From Asterella californica (Eukaryota > Streptophyta > Marchantiopsida > Marchantiales > Aytoniaceae), in NCBI GenBank assembly GCA_036924285.1, contig JAYKYS010000001.1:11495501-11559500 (forward strand): DNA of 64,000 nt. The letters run 5' to 3'. The notes below the pieces were generated by a model. It searched no databases, was not told the origin of the DNA, and was given only the letters and a program-made list of their open reading frames with translations. This document shows positions 41,398-52,874 of the stretch, piece after piece (position 1 is the first letter of the stretch; every line of letters starts with the position of its first letter). Both the position numbers and the translations under genes were made by a program.

Positions 41398-43083
41398 GCT
41401 ACGATAGGAGCAGATCATGTAGAGATTACCTCCGTGCAATTTGAGTAGTTAGTAACTCCATTTACAATTCCAAATATAGTAGGATCGAACATGCTATCTT
41501 AAGGGTGGCAGTTTTTCCATGTAAAATTAGTTAGGACACCATGTGGCAGCATAGGTAGCGTAGGAAGGACAAGGTGGATGGCCAATTCGGGCAGGGGAAC
41601 CGCTTGCATGTGAGATGACAACCTCATGTCAGCGCCTCTCTCTCCCTGGTGGTCGTCTCCCTTAGTTCTCATGACAGCGACATAAGTAGGATCACAGAGT
41701 AGGAGGTAGAGTTCTGCCAGTTCTGTAGAATTCTGTAGCGACTACACATACACATCGATTCTATGGTGCAGGCAGACGAGACACATTAGAGCAGAGACAC
41801 AGGATAGACGATTCTTAGCACACTACACCCGTTGTTGGAAACATACGAATAGTCTTGGAATACACAGGAGGGGTCTGCATACTCGTACCAGCAGTGGTTC
41901 GAAGATGTAGATAGAAGTAGTGGACAGTCTAGGAACAGGGAACGGCATCCTCGTGCAGTCCTGTTAGCTAGACTGATGTGTCGAGGAGTAGGCACAGACA
42001 GTAGAGGGAGTGAGCTTCCCAACACCTATGTACCTTCTTCTCGGAGAATGGATTGCTGATTTAAGTGCAAAAGCTTTGCTCGTGGCTACTGGATGGTGGG
42101 TTCCTTGAATTTACTCCCAATTGTGCATGAGAAGTGTCCTTCTTGAGTGACGGTGACTGTCAGCAGTGGTGGAAGTGCAGCTTGGCTCGTCCAGTGGAGC
42201 ACTTAGGATCCGCGTACGGATGGTCTTATGGATAAGAGATCCCAGATGACAGAGTAGTCGGAGCAGCGAAGAGAAGAAGAAAGAAGTCTTCTTCCTACCA
42301 CAGAAGACGACATCCGCAAGTAGAAGACGGTGCAACTGTACGCACGTTTGTTGTCTTCCACCCCAAACTATTACAAGCAAGGATGGCTTGTTAGTCAGGA
42401 TCCGGACTAGAAGCCTGTCGGAATCTTAATTTACTCTTTTCATCTTGTTTTTCTCTTGTTTGGATTTTCTCATCTTCCCCATCTTCTCCCATCTTCCCCA
42501 TCTCCTTACCTTCTTCTAGTGAGCTTCCGAGACTTCTATTGAGCTTCCGTGAAGGTGAATGTCGTTGTAGTGCTGCAGGAAGACCTTTTCCGTAGGCAGA
42601 AGCCTGGGAAGGCTACATGGGGCATACACCCTGTGATTAATCTAACCCGTTGGAATGTGAGTGTGAGAATAAGGTGTAACGACCGTTGCTAGTCGACTTC
42701 TGCGAAGCAGGACAGCCTTCTAGAGGTGTGAGAAGACGAGCTGAACCCCCAGAAGACGAGAATCGCTTCGGGAAGACGGTATCGAGAAGACCGGAAGAAG
42801 CTACCTGGAAGCAGGAAGATCGTCTTCCCGAGCTTCTCTGTGAATAGTTGTGTGATATTTTAGTTAGTAGTTGTTTGTTTAGTTCCAGAGCACCATGTGG
42901 CGTGTCTGGAAGACGTGTGGTTTTGTGTGGTTTTGTGAGAAGATGGGATTTCTAGGCAAAACCCGTGTGTTTGTGTGTTTGAACAGATCTTAGAACTTAG
43001 AGCAGCTTTACTTGTGCAAATTCTCTGTGGGAACGATATCTTGTATACTAAATGGGCAAAAGGAGAAATCTTGCGTCACTACA

Positions 43084-45747
43084 GAGAACGCAAGACCAGT
43101 TCGACAAAAGCAGAGAAGGGTCAATCCTACAACAGCGATGATGGTCAAGGAGGAGATAGACAAGTTGAGGGAGGCGAGTTTCATCTATGAGGTGGAGAAC
43201 TCAGAATGGGTTTCACCCATTGTGATTGTCAAGAAGAAGAATGGTAAGCTGCGAGTGTGCATAGACTATAAGAAGTTGAATGCAGTTACCAAGAAGGATT
43301 ATTATCCTCTACCATTTATAGATGAGATTTTGGAGGAAATTGTTGATCATGAGTGGTACAACTTTGGTGATGGTTATAGTGGATACAACCAGATCAAGAT
43401 AGCACAGGAGTACCAGCAGTTGACTACTTTCACTACTCTTTGGGGAACATTTGCATTTCGAGTGATGCCATTCGGACTGTGTAATGCTCCGGCCACGTTT
43501 CAGAGGTTCATGAACAAGGTGTTCGAACCATTCATAGGGAAGTTTGTTTGTGATTTCATTGATGATTTCTGTGTGTACGGAAGAAAGGAGGACCACTTTG
43601 ATCATGTGATCAAAGTTTTGCAGCGGTTGCAGCAAGCTAATGCTTCTTTGAATCCAGAGAAGTGCATCTTTGGCTGCGAAGAAGGTCTGCTGTTAAGACA
43701 CATCATTTCCAAGAAGAGGATTGCGATAGATCCTGAGAAGGTGAAGAAGATTGTGGATCTTCCATTTCCAATCAACTTGACAAAGTTGAGACAGTTTCTT
43801 AGGATGGTTGGATATTATCGTAGGTTTGTCTTTTCCTTCTCAAACAAAGCAATAGCTTTGACTATGTACATGAAGAAGGGAGTTGATTTTGACTTGATAG
43901 TGCATGATCATAAGGCAAAGGAAGCATTTGAGGAGCTGAAAAAGGCATTGGTGACAGCTCCTATACTTGCTAAACCTGAGTGGAGTAAAGCATTTGTTCT
44001 GTATACGGATGCCTCCAATGTAGCTATCGGGTGTACATTAAGTCAGTTAGATGAAGATGGGCATGATCATCCTATAGCTTATGCTAGTAAGCAAATGGTG
44101 CCAGCGGAGAAGAATTACTCCGTGACTGAACGAGAAGGATTAGCAGTGATCTTTGGATTGAAGAAATTTCGACACTACTTGCTAGGAGGAAAATTTTCCA
44201 TAGTCACAGATCACAAGGCTTTAAAGTATATCTTTAATAAGCCTAATGCCGAAGGTCGTATTGCTCGTTGAAAGATCCTTCTAACAGAATACGACTACGT
44301 GATCGAAGATAGACTAAGGAAAAAGCATGCGAATGCTGATCTTTTGTCGAGGGCTTATGATGATGAGAGAGAAGAACCGTTTGATGATTCATTTCCAGAC
44401 GAGCATCTGATGACCATCACAAGCATTGAGGAGATACCGGACGAGTACAAGGAAATCTGGAGTTTCCTTGCAAATGGCTCTTTTCCAGAAGGTATGCATA
44501 CCCGAGAACGTAACGCGTTGATCAAGAGATGCAAACCTTACACCATGGTGGAGGGAATTCTATTTCATCAAGGAGCAGATGGCTTACTAAGGAGAGCAGT
44601 TGGTCAGAAGGAGGCATTCAAGCTTATGCACGAGTTTCACGATGGCACTGTTTGCGGAGGTCACTTTGCTGGTAAGATAACAGCTTTCAAGATTTTGGAT
44701 GCAGGTTATCACTGGAGAGGGATTTTCAAGGAGTGTTTAGACTATTGCAAAACTTGCGATGTATGTCAAGCATTTGCTCTGAAGTCTACTAGAACATCTC
44801 CGTTAAGATCAATTCTAATATTAGGACCATTTGAGAAGTGGGGTATTGACTTTGTAGGTCCTCTTAATAAGACACCTCGAGACAATAGATACATTGTAGT
44901 CGCCACTGACTATTGTACCAAGTGGGTAGAGGCTAGACCTTTGAGAGAGATCAATGAAACAGAAGTCGGTAGATTCATATGGGAGAGGATCATCACAAGA
45001 TTTGGATGTCCATTAGAGTTGGTTTCGGATAGAGGAGGAGAGTTTGTAGGGAGCATGACTACTGCTATGCTACAACACTTTTCTATCAAGCCACGAGTAA
45101 CGACCTCATACAAACCAAATGCTAATGGTCTTGCGGAGAAGACCAATCTTGCACTTTGTATGATGCTCGCCAAAGATGTTGGTGTTGAGACTGCGAAACA
45201 TACTTGGGATAAGAGGCTACATGCCATCTTATGGGAGTATCGAACGACAACAAAGACTTCTACTGGGTACTCTCCATTTCGACTGGTTTATGGAGTGGAG
45301 TCCAAGTTGCCGATCCAATTCGAATTGGATACTTTTCAAACTATTCAACGAAAGTTGAAGAGGTCGAGGAGAGAAGACGTGGTCAAGTCAAGAAGGGAGC
45401 AACTCATGGAGTTGGAAGAGACCTGAGCGATAGCAATGATCCGGATGGAACGAGCTCAGGCGTATCAAAAGAAGAGTTACGACAAACGTTTGGGCAAGAG
45501 GGAGGTAAAACTTTTTCAAGTCGGAGATTGGGTTATGTTGTATGATGCTATCAGATTCAAGAGGGCTAGGAAGAAGTTTCTTCCGAGATATTTTGGTCCT
45601 TTTGTTGTAGATAAGGTGTGGAGCAACTTCACATATGACCTTCAGGAGTTGGGAGGAAGGAGATTCGATCGGGTCAACCATGACAAGTTGAAGCTGTTTC
45701 ATCGACGAAAGTTCTCTCTTCACTCCAAGGAGGAAGCGAAAATTTAG
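43084..45747 (+). pseudogene. Element J Pol, main part (RT, RNase H, integrase)
   Basis: Continues J pol after F. Frames 43012-44271, 44299-45426 and 45436-45747 (the first few residues of the first frame are F LTR). RT has FIDDFCVYG near 43556, RNase H VLYTDASNVAIGC near 44000, the integrase zinc region HEFHDGTVCGGH...CDVCQ, and catalytic KWGIDFVGP, SDRGGEF and NGLAEKTN; the C-terminal domain has RYFGPFVVDKVW. Breaks: TGG to TGA at 44269-44271 and CGA to TGA at 45424-45426, by comparison with J'. Both are transitions. Confidence 0.9.
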
Positions 45748-45760
45748 TCCGGGGGTAAAA
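45747..45760 (+). other. Polypurine tract of J
   Basis: GTCCGGGGGTAAAA directly before the 3' LTR. The same GGGGGTAAA core precedes the 3' LTRs of J' and C, as expected for the plus-strand primer. Confidence 0.75.
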
Positions 45761-46673
45761 TGTAACGACCTATGTTACACATAGGAAGTTTGTCTATTAA
45801 TAAGGTGTTTAGTTATAACTAAGTGTTGAGAATGTTTATTTGCTGCCAAAGTACTTTAAGGAGGTCTCAAGTTAGTCATGACTAGCTAAAAGTTAGTTAT
45901 GGTTAAACTTAGCTGTACTTTTGGTAGAATTCAGATATTTGCTAAAGAGTGAGCACTACTATCTTGTCCTCTTGTCTAAAAGGTAGAAAGGAGGTGGAAA
46001 GTATCCCTTCTCTCCTTTTTGACTTGATATTAGTGGTTGGATTAAAGTTGTGGACTTTGTGGGCATTAAAAACAAGAAGAGATTCCACATGTTTCCTTTT
46101 TAGTGGGTCCTAGTGTAGAAGGGGGTGGAAATTCGAGATTCCTTGAGAATATTCCAGAATCTTTCTAGAAGTTGTTGACTTTGAAGGAATAAGCCCATGT
46201 GAAAAGGTAAGAAGCCCATGTGATTAATGCTTTTACCTTAAGTAATATCTTAGTAAAACCCGGTAAAAGTAGTTACGGCTGAGTTACCGGGGGTACCAAA
46301 GTAAAAACCTAGAATGTATAAATAGAGGAGTAGAGAAGAGCTCCTCATCCTTATTTTCACATTGTCGTAATGACAACTTGAGTAATATAGAGAGTGTGGG
46401 ATATTTTTAGCATATGAGAACTTGAGAGACGTCGTTAGAATGGAGGATTTTAGTTGATGTGTTTAAGGAGATTTTTAGTTGATAAGTTTGTGGGTGTATG
46501 AATGAGTGAACTTAGCATTTTTCCTTTCAAGATTCATGGTGTGCTTCCATCAAAGCCATCAGAGGTGACCCCTGAGTGAGAGACAAGCCCGACATTTGCA
46601 GATTCATCGGTGACGATCGTGGAGGTTGAGAGATCGGGGGGTAGTTGATCAATTAGATCGTGGAGGGTTTACA
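45761..46673 (+). repeat. Element J 3' LTR (913 bp)
   Basis: Starts TGTAACGACC and ends GGGTTTACA. A TATAAATA at 46317-46324 is followed by purine-rich GAGGAGTAGAGAAGAG, a likely core promoter. The same TATA context occurs in J' and C. No gene inside. Confidence 0.92.
46317..46324 (+). promoter_or_regulatory. TATA box in J LTR
   Basis: TATAAATA followed by GAGGAG, conserved in the LTRs of J' (26734-26741, minus) and C (53699-53706 and 60692-60699, minus). Confidence 0.65.
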
Positions 46674-47163
46674 GAACAGCTTCTCCAAAAGATGCTTCTG
46701 CGGCTCCCGGTAAGATTCAACCTTCCAGCCGTTTCTTCCCTGCCTGTCCTCCAGGAAGAGACAAGTTGTGCTTCTAGGCACATGCCACTTACCCGAGATC
46801 ATGGGTAAGATCTTCTTTTCGAGCCAACAACCTCGGTTCTCAGATTCTGGTCTGTGGAAGGCCCTACGCCACCAATCTTTGGTCCAGGAAGATGGTCTTC
46901 CTCGAGCTACTCCTGCCTTCGCAAGTACACGGTTGCGAGGCGGTAAGGCTGCCCAAACCTCCTCCAGAAGACCCTGGTCGGCGAGGTTTCAATCCCACAG
47001 GAAGAAGTCGAGACCCAACTCCTTGATGAAGGGTTTGGCCTCGGCCAGTTTTGCTGCCGGTAACACCAATCCTCGAGGACGCATCGACATACTTGAAACT
47101 CTGTTGCACTAAGTCACACGTACTTACTATGAGCCGAAGGCTCAGTCCTTCCCAAGTTCTCAC
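46674..47163 (-). pseudogene. LTR-borne coiled-coil gene, N-terminal fragment in H
   Basis: The minus strand encodes the RGLVLPAA...KPFIKELGLDFFLW block, as in A and G, then a TGG-to-TGA stop, EEVWAALPPRNRV and ARGRPSSW. It continues past the point where A is deleted: DWWRRAFHRPESEN, KILPMISGKWHV and YREPQKHLLEKLF. It is cut at 46674 by J. It supports the reading that the full N-terminal domain is longer than A shows. Confidence 0.6.
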
Positions 47164-49090
47164 AGTCTAGCTTCCACTCTCAGAAGACGAATCTAGTCTT
47201 CCAGAAGACTGCTACTCCGTCTTCCGGGATCCCAACAGTGCTTCCTAAATAGCTCTCGTCTTCCGAGCTATATCTAAACAATCCTAGCTAAGCAAGGCCT
47301 CGCATGGATTCCTAAGAAGACAACCCACCTTGCATTGCATCCTACTTCCTAACAGAAGATACAAGATTTGCGAGAAGTAGAGTGTGTAACAGGTTCAGAA
47401 GATGGTTGCGGACTCCTACAGTGACAGTGGTCTCTGGGAAGACTCCCTGGACAGCTTCTGATTCAATATCTTTCTCGGAAGACCTCCCAAGCCTCCTACA
47501 CGCAATCTATCCTCACAACAGACTCAAGACATTCGCACTCTGTTCTTCTGACTTCTCACCTCTCATACAAACTCAGAAGAAGCTTGCCGCATGATGGGAA
47601 GACATGACCCTCGACCATTCTCTCCAGATTCTGCCAGAAAGACTTCTCACAACTCTCTTCTAAGTTCGGGAGGAAGAAGGAATAAGCTGCTATGGGTCAG
47701 ACAGAAGAGACCCGTAATAGACCCTCATGTCTTCTCGTGCATTCTGTCAGTCTTTCTTGTCTTCTAGTCTCTCTAGGAAGATGTGGATTTGAGAAGCTTG
47801 GAAGATCGAGAGACACAGGCCTAGTTCCAGGCTTCCAACTTCTCGAAATAACAAACAACTCCCCAAGCCACTCGGGATTTGTATCAAGCCTCTCTTAACA
47901 CAAAAGCAAATCCAATCCACTTCTCGATACGAATTGCATACAGTCGTCTTCCGAAGACAGTTAGGCGTCCGAAGCGGCTTCCGAAGAGGTTCATATTACA
48001 GAAGCGTCTTCCGAAGATGTTTAGATCTTCCGAAACGTCTTCTGTTCAGGATTTCGGGAGTAGAGGGATGGTAGGGTAGAGAAATTGATAGCTATGATCT
48101 CGAATTTGAGGACGATGGGCAGGAAAGCTCGAATTGCACTCGAGAAGAAACTAGAAGAAGACTGTCGAAAATTGGGCAGCGCTTCTGCGCCCAATGTCAC
48201 AGAAGGAAAAATGTGGGAAAGGAATCAATCGATCGGTTTGCTTGCAAACAACTGGGGAAGCGCGGAGGAAACTAAACAAAAGGCGAGAAGCAATGGGAAG
48301 AAAAGAGAACATTGGAAGAACCTCTACAGTCTTCTGTCTTCTTCCCGGCCTTCCTTCAGTCTTCTACGCACTTACGACTTTGACCTCAGCTCCAATGCGA
48401 TCCCACTAAGCTGCTGCTGCTGCCAATGCCTTGCCACTCCTCAATCGAATAAGGTTCCTCCTCTGATTCCTCGCAGCTACCTTTCAATGTCTGCTTCCGG
48501 GAGTCTTCAGAAAATCCCTTCAGCTCGATGTGATTCCTACTCTCAACGATTTGCCCTCGCCCTTTTCTCTAGCTACGAATCGATCTTGACTCTGCTCAAT
48601 TTCACTCTGCTGGTCTTCACTCTCGACCACCTTCCAATTCGATCGTCTAGGTCCAAAACAACCTCTCGATACGGGAAGCGGGTAAGGTTCTGTGCTAATG
48701 CGCTTCTTGCGCATCTTCTCGCACAGTTTAGAGGTTCTCAACCTAGATGACCTACCTGACTTACCTAACCTACTCGGTGCTACCTGGTAGGTACACCTAC
48801 TTCTTACTTGGTTAACCTTCCGCGGTTGCAGTCTTCCCAAAGATACGTGTCTTCCGTCTTCCGTCTTCCGCCGTCTTCCACCGTCTTCGGAAGATACAAC
48901 TGAGAAGACGCTTCTCGGAAGACGGCCGTTTTCCGAAGAAGTCAACTTCTTATTACAAAAAGATCGTAAGATCATCTTCCTTCTAAGGAAGCCGTAATCT
49001 TAAGTAACAAAGCTTCTTCAGTTATACAAACAAGTTATTAACCTTAAAAATTTCAAAAATTCGTGAATCCTGTAAATTATGGGCACCACA
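46674..49090 (-). repeat. Long-LTR fragment H
   Basis: Minus strand. The right end (49090) is the LTR start (TGTGGTGCCC on the minus strand) and matches A, including the roughly 900 bp that F lacks. The left end is in the middle of the coiled-coil gene, where J is inserted. A fragment of the gene is at 46674-47163. The remainder, 47164-49090, has GAAGAC-rich sequence and no credible gene. Confidence 0.85.
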
Positions 49091-49446
49091 GTACCCCAGC
49101 AGGAGGACATCTTATTCCATTCTTCTGTTACGTGTACGTAGTCAAGGGGGATCTCACGAAAGATCAGTTGGCGAGATATGGACCAACAGGGCAGCATGAG
49201 ACGAAGGAAGAGACCTCGAGAGAAGATGATCGAGCAGCAGCGATGACTCCCCCTCCCACTCTGATGTCGCAGATGAGGCTCGGTACTCATCAGAAGACGC
49301 TTCTGGTGAGGGAAGACGATTCCAGTGGATCGGAAGACGCAACACCATCAAGGAAGATGGGTCCTAGGAACATGTCTAAAAAGACCACCTTCTTCCCGAT
49401 CATTCACTCTAGATCGGAGTCCGACTCACCGGATGAGCCACTGAGT
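49091..49446 (+). pseudogene. Coiled-coil gene middle segment, G1
   Basis: Near-duplicate of 50641-50996. It encodes the segment after VYL: GTPAGGH and ITP/IPFFC-type residues, KGDLTKDQLARYG, then a charged Ser/Thr-rich linker (LVREDDSSGSED). G2 has a stop (TAG) where this copy reads Gln in DQLARYG. It abuts H on the left and joins upstream LTR sequence on the right, so segments are out of normal LTR order. Confidence 0.65.
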
Positions 49447-52400
49447 AGCAGCCTATTCCTTCTTCTTCCTGAACTTAGAAGAGAGTTGTGAGAAGTCTTG
49501 CTGGTAGAATCTGGAGAGAATGGTCGAGGGTCATGTCTTCCCATCATGTGGCAAGCTTCTTCTGAGTGTGTATGAGAGGTGAGAAGTCAGAAGAACAGAG
49601 TGCGAATGTCTTGAGTCTGTTGTGAGGATAGATTGCGTGTAGGAAGCAGAAGACAGGTGAGACCAGTGAAGGGAAGCCTGGCTTCGGGAAGTCTTTCGAG
49701 AACGGTATTGAATCGGAAGCTGTCTCGAGAGTCTTCCCAGAGGCCACAGTCATCGCAGGAGCCCGCAACCATCTTCTGAATTTGTTACACACTCTACTTC
49801 TCGCAAATCTTGTATCTTTTGTTAGGAAGTAGGATGTAATGCAAGGTGGGTTGTCTTCTTAGGAATCCATGCGAGGCCTTGCTTAGTTAGGATTGTTTAG
49901 ATATAGCTCGGAAGACGAGAGCTATTTAGGAAGCATTGTTAGAATCTCGGAAGACGGAGTAGACTAGAAGACTAGATTCATCCTCTGAGAGTGGAAGCTA
50001 GACTGTGAGAACTTGAGAAGGACAGAGCCTTCGGCTCACAGTAAGTACGTGTGGCTTAGTGCAACAGAGTTTCAAGTATGTCGATGCATCCTCGAGGGTT
50101 GGTGTTACCAGCAGCAGAGTTGGCCGAGGCCAAACCCTTCATCAAGGAGTTGGGTCTCCACTTCTTCTTGTGGGATTGGAACCTCGCTGACCAGGGTCTT
50201 CTGGAGGAGGTTTGGGTAGCATTATCGTCTCGCAACCGTGTATCTGCGAAGGCAGGAGTAGCTCGAGGAAGACCATCTTCCTGGACTGAAGATTGGTGGC
50301 GCAGGGCCTTTCACATGCCAAAATCTGAGACCAAGGTTCTTGGCTCGAGAAGAAGATCTTACCCATGATCTCGGGTAAGTGGCATGTGCTTGGAAGCACA
50401 ACTTGTCTCTTCCTGGAGGACAGACATGGAAGAAACGACTGGAAGGTTGAATCTTACCGGGAGCCACAGAAGCATCTTCTGGCGAAGTTGTTCCTTCATC
50501 TCTTTCCTAAGGGGAAGGCGCAGAAGACGAGGTACCTTGGAGATATGACGTGGAGTTCCTGGAAGCAGTGTCTGCCGGAGAGAATGTCAACTGGGGTGCG
50601 TTCTTCCACGTTTATGTACAGGCAGAGCTGGTGTACTTAGGTACCCCAGCAGGAGGACATCTTACTCCATTTTTCTGTTACCTGCATGTGGCCAAGGGGG
50701 ATCTCACGGAAGATTAGTTGGCGAGATATGGACAAACAGGGCAGCATGAGACGAAGGAGGAGACCTCGAGAGAAGACGATCGAGCAGCAGCGATGACTCT
50801 CCCTCCCACTCTGATGCCGCAGATGAGACCTGGTACTCATCAGAAGACGCTTCTGGTGAGGGAAGACGACTCCAGTGGATCGGAAGACCCGACACCACCA
50901 AGGAAGATGGGTCCTAAGAACGTGTCTAGGAAGACCACCTCTTTCCTGATCATCCACTCTGGATCGGAGTCCGACTCATCGGATAAGCCATTGAGTACCC
51001 GAGCTGCACAGAAGACCGCTTCTGCAACACCAGGGAGTATTCCGAAGACTCCAAAAGACTAAGGATGGATGGATACTCCTACTGCGATGCGAGGAAGCGC
51101 AGTAAAGAGGACCGCTTCTGCCATGAGGAGAGATCTTCCCCCTCGGAAGATGAGAAGTGTAGCTTCTTCTCGTGCGCAGAAACAGAAGACCATAGTGATG
51201 GAAGAGGCATCATTGTCTCAGGAAGACAAGGTCGACACCTCCGATCGGATTGTGGAGATGAATCTGTCTTCTGCGGGAAGAAGACTGGAGGAGTTCAATG
51301 CCTTCTTCCACTCAGAAATCCAGCCAGCTATGGAGTTGATCGAGAAGAGTGTGAAGGCTCAAGAGAAGCCACTACAGCCTGGATTCGGTCTGCGCACCTT
51401 GATCCAGCAGGAAGAAGGTCAGAAGAAGGTAGAGACGATGGAGATCAACCTCCGCACCACAGAGAAGCTCGCAGCGAAGTACAAGGCGGAAGCAGTCTCT
51501 TCTGCCAAGGAGCTAACGCAGCTGAAGAAGAGCAACCAGGAGTTGCAAGCGCGTTTACAGCAACGTGACCAGGAGGTTCTACAAGTGCGGGATAAGATCA
51601 CCGCCCTTGCAGAGAAGAAGATGACATGGAAGACACTACGGGAAGCCGCAGAAGCGCAGACTGCAGCCGAGAAGACGCAACGGGAAGCAGCGGAAGCTCA
51701 CGCACAGGGAATGCTAGCTCAGTCAGTGGAAGCGCTTCCGAGGAAATTCAACTTCACCGCATGTAGGAAGCTTCTTACCTTAGCTAGAGAATGGGACGAC
51801 GAGTCCAGAGCGATGTTGGTAGAGTGCAAGGAGAGCATGTTCATGTATTTGGATCAGCAGATAGAGGGAGTGAAGACACTCTATGATCTTCTCTTGATTC
51901 CACCACCCGCAACTGCATCTTCCCAAGCCACAGCACCATCGACTGGATCCGACTTGGAGAAGGAGGAGTTCGACCTCGCTGTCCACTTGGTAGTGACAGC
52001 TTGGAAGCCGAGAAGACCCCGGAAGAAGCCCCGGAAGACAAGATGTCTTTTGGAAGACAGGAAGAAGAGCTGTCTTCCCAGGTATTCTGAGTGGAGGAAG
52101 CGACTTCCCCGGACCCCTATGAGGGCACCATGGCTCCCAATGTCGAACTAGTGCCTCAGAAGAGCGAGGAAGCACAAGTCGACCCAGCTTCCCATAAGAC
52201 GCTTTCGTCTTCCGAAGTAGAAGCCGAAGCCGAAGCAGCAGCAGCAGAGCCAGCGACGAATGTTGAGGAGGAAGCCACCTCAATGACACCCGAGGTAATT
52301 ACAGAGCTTCCCAACTTATCAGAAGCCGAGTTAAGAGTTCAGGTAGGAATATATCCAATGGAGATTGCATCCGAGCAATTAGAGTAGGTAGCAAAGCGCA

Positions 52401-52874
52401 GAAGACTAGTTGACTTATCTAAACTTAATAAGAACCGAACATGCTATCTTAAGAGATGGCAGTTTAGTGTAATATTAGATAGGTGACCATGTGGCAGAGT
52501 AGGCAGCGCAAGAGTAGTAAGGTAGATGGCTAATTAGGAAAGAGAACCGCTTGCATGTGGGTTGGCAGCCTTCTGACAGTGCCCATCTCTCCCTTGTTGT
52601 AATTGAGGATTGGAGGGGAACTTCCCCTGCGTCTCAAGGCAGATGCATAAGTAGGATCGAAGAGGAGGAAATCTGGTTCTGCACACACACAAACATCTTA
52701 CGGTGCAGACTCATAGCACATTAGAGACACATCAAGCCCACTGAGCACGCTATGCACGTATACGCATCACTGTGAGTAGGGACACATTACGCATAGTGCA
52801 CACTACACCCGATGTTAGAGACATACGAATAGATTGGGATTATATCGGAGGGGTCTGCATGCTCGTTCTCATTT
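49447..52874 (+). repeat. Long-LTR fragment G2
   Basis: Plus strand. It begins with sequence matching F LTR near 39905 and ends at a point matching about 41880, where similarity stops at GCTCGT. It lacks both LTR ends. It contains the most complete copy of the coiled-coil gene. 52390-52874 is LTR sequence with no gene. Confidence 0.82.
50078..52387 (+). pseudogene. LTR-borne coiled-coil gene, most complete copy (G2)
   Basis: Frames in order: 50078-50368 (MSMHPRGLVLPAAELAEAKP, FFLWDWNLADQGLLEEVW, DWWRRAF), 50365-50640 (MISGKWHVLG, YREPQKHLLAKLF), a third frame about 50515-50710 (YDVEFLEAVSAGENVNWGAF, QAELVYLGTPAGGH, with a TAG near 50715), 50718-51062 (charged linker), 51069-52151 (360 residues: basic start, FFHSEIQPAMELIEKSVKAQ, long coiled coil, KFNFTACRKLLTL, IEGVKTLYDL) and 52091-52387 (acidic tail ending EIASEQLE). 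Some frame changes are shared poorly with A and F, so they look like decay; unspliced introns are possible. It would encode roughly 700 residues. No catalytic motif is visible. Best seen as an accessory gene captured by the element. Confidence 0.65.

Larger units (their letters stand above)
25954..43083 (+). mobile_element. Element F, long-LTR Ty3/gypsy retrotransposon without integrase
   Basis: Starts TGTGGTGCCC and ends CACTACA, flanked by the 5-bp duplication GAGAA (25949-25953 and 43084-43088). The 5' LTR is in two pieces (25954-26377 and 30549-33806) because J' inserted into it; the 3' LTR is 39378-43083. Inside are a tRNA-Asp-like primer site, a Gag N-terminus and a 1551-residue frame covering Gag, protease, RT and RNase H. 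Integrase is deleted: sequence jumps from RNase H/linker to the 3' noncoding region near 39305. The LTRs differ by roughly 5% in the 185-bp stretch compared. Confidence 0.92.
39378..43083 (+). repeat. Element F 3' LTR (3.7 kb)
   Basis: Intact copy, TGTGGTGCCC...CACTACA. It contains a 28-base perfect palindrome at 39529-39556 built from GGAAGACGA/TCGTCTTCC, and eight GAAGAC or GTCTTC hexamers within about 125 bp (39530-39655). The coiled-coil gene is at 40468-41397. The rest, 41398-43083, has no credible gene. Confidence 0.93.
22674..46673 (+). mobile_element. Element J, Ty3/gypsy retrotransposon split by F; 5' LTR split by A
   Basis: Plus strand. It comprises the last 30 bases of its 5' LTR (22674-22703), a tRNA-Glu primer site, a micro-ORF, gag-pro (23930-25600) and the pol start (to 25953); then F is inserted (25954-43083); pol continues from 43084 to 45747 and the 3' LTR is 45761-46673. 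The flanks of F share GAGAA, and pol reads across the joint. J itself lies in the long LTR H: the sequence right of 46673 picks up in the middle of H's coiled-coil gene. Confidence 0.88.
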
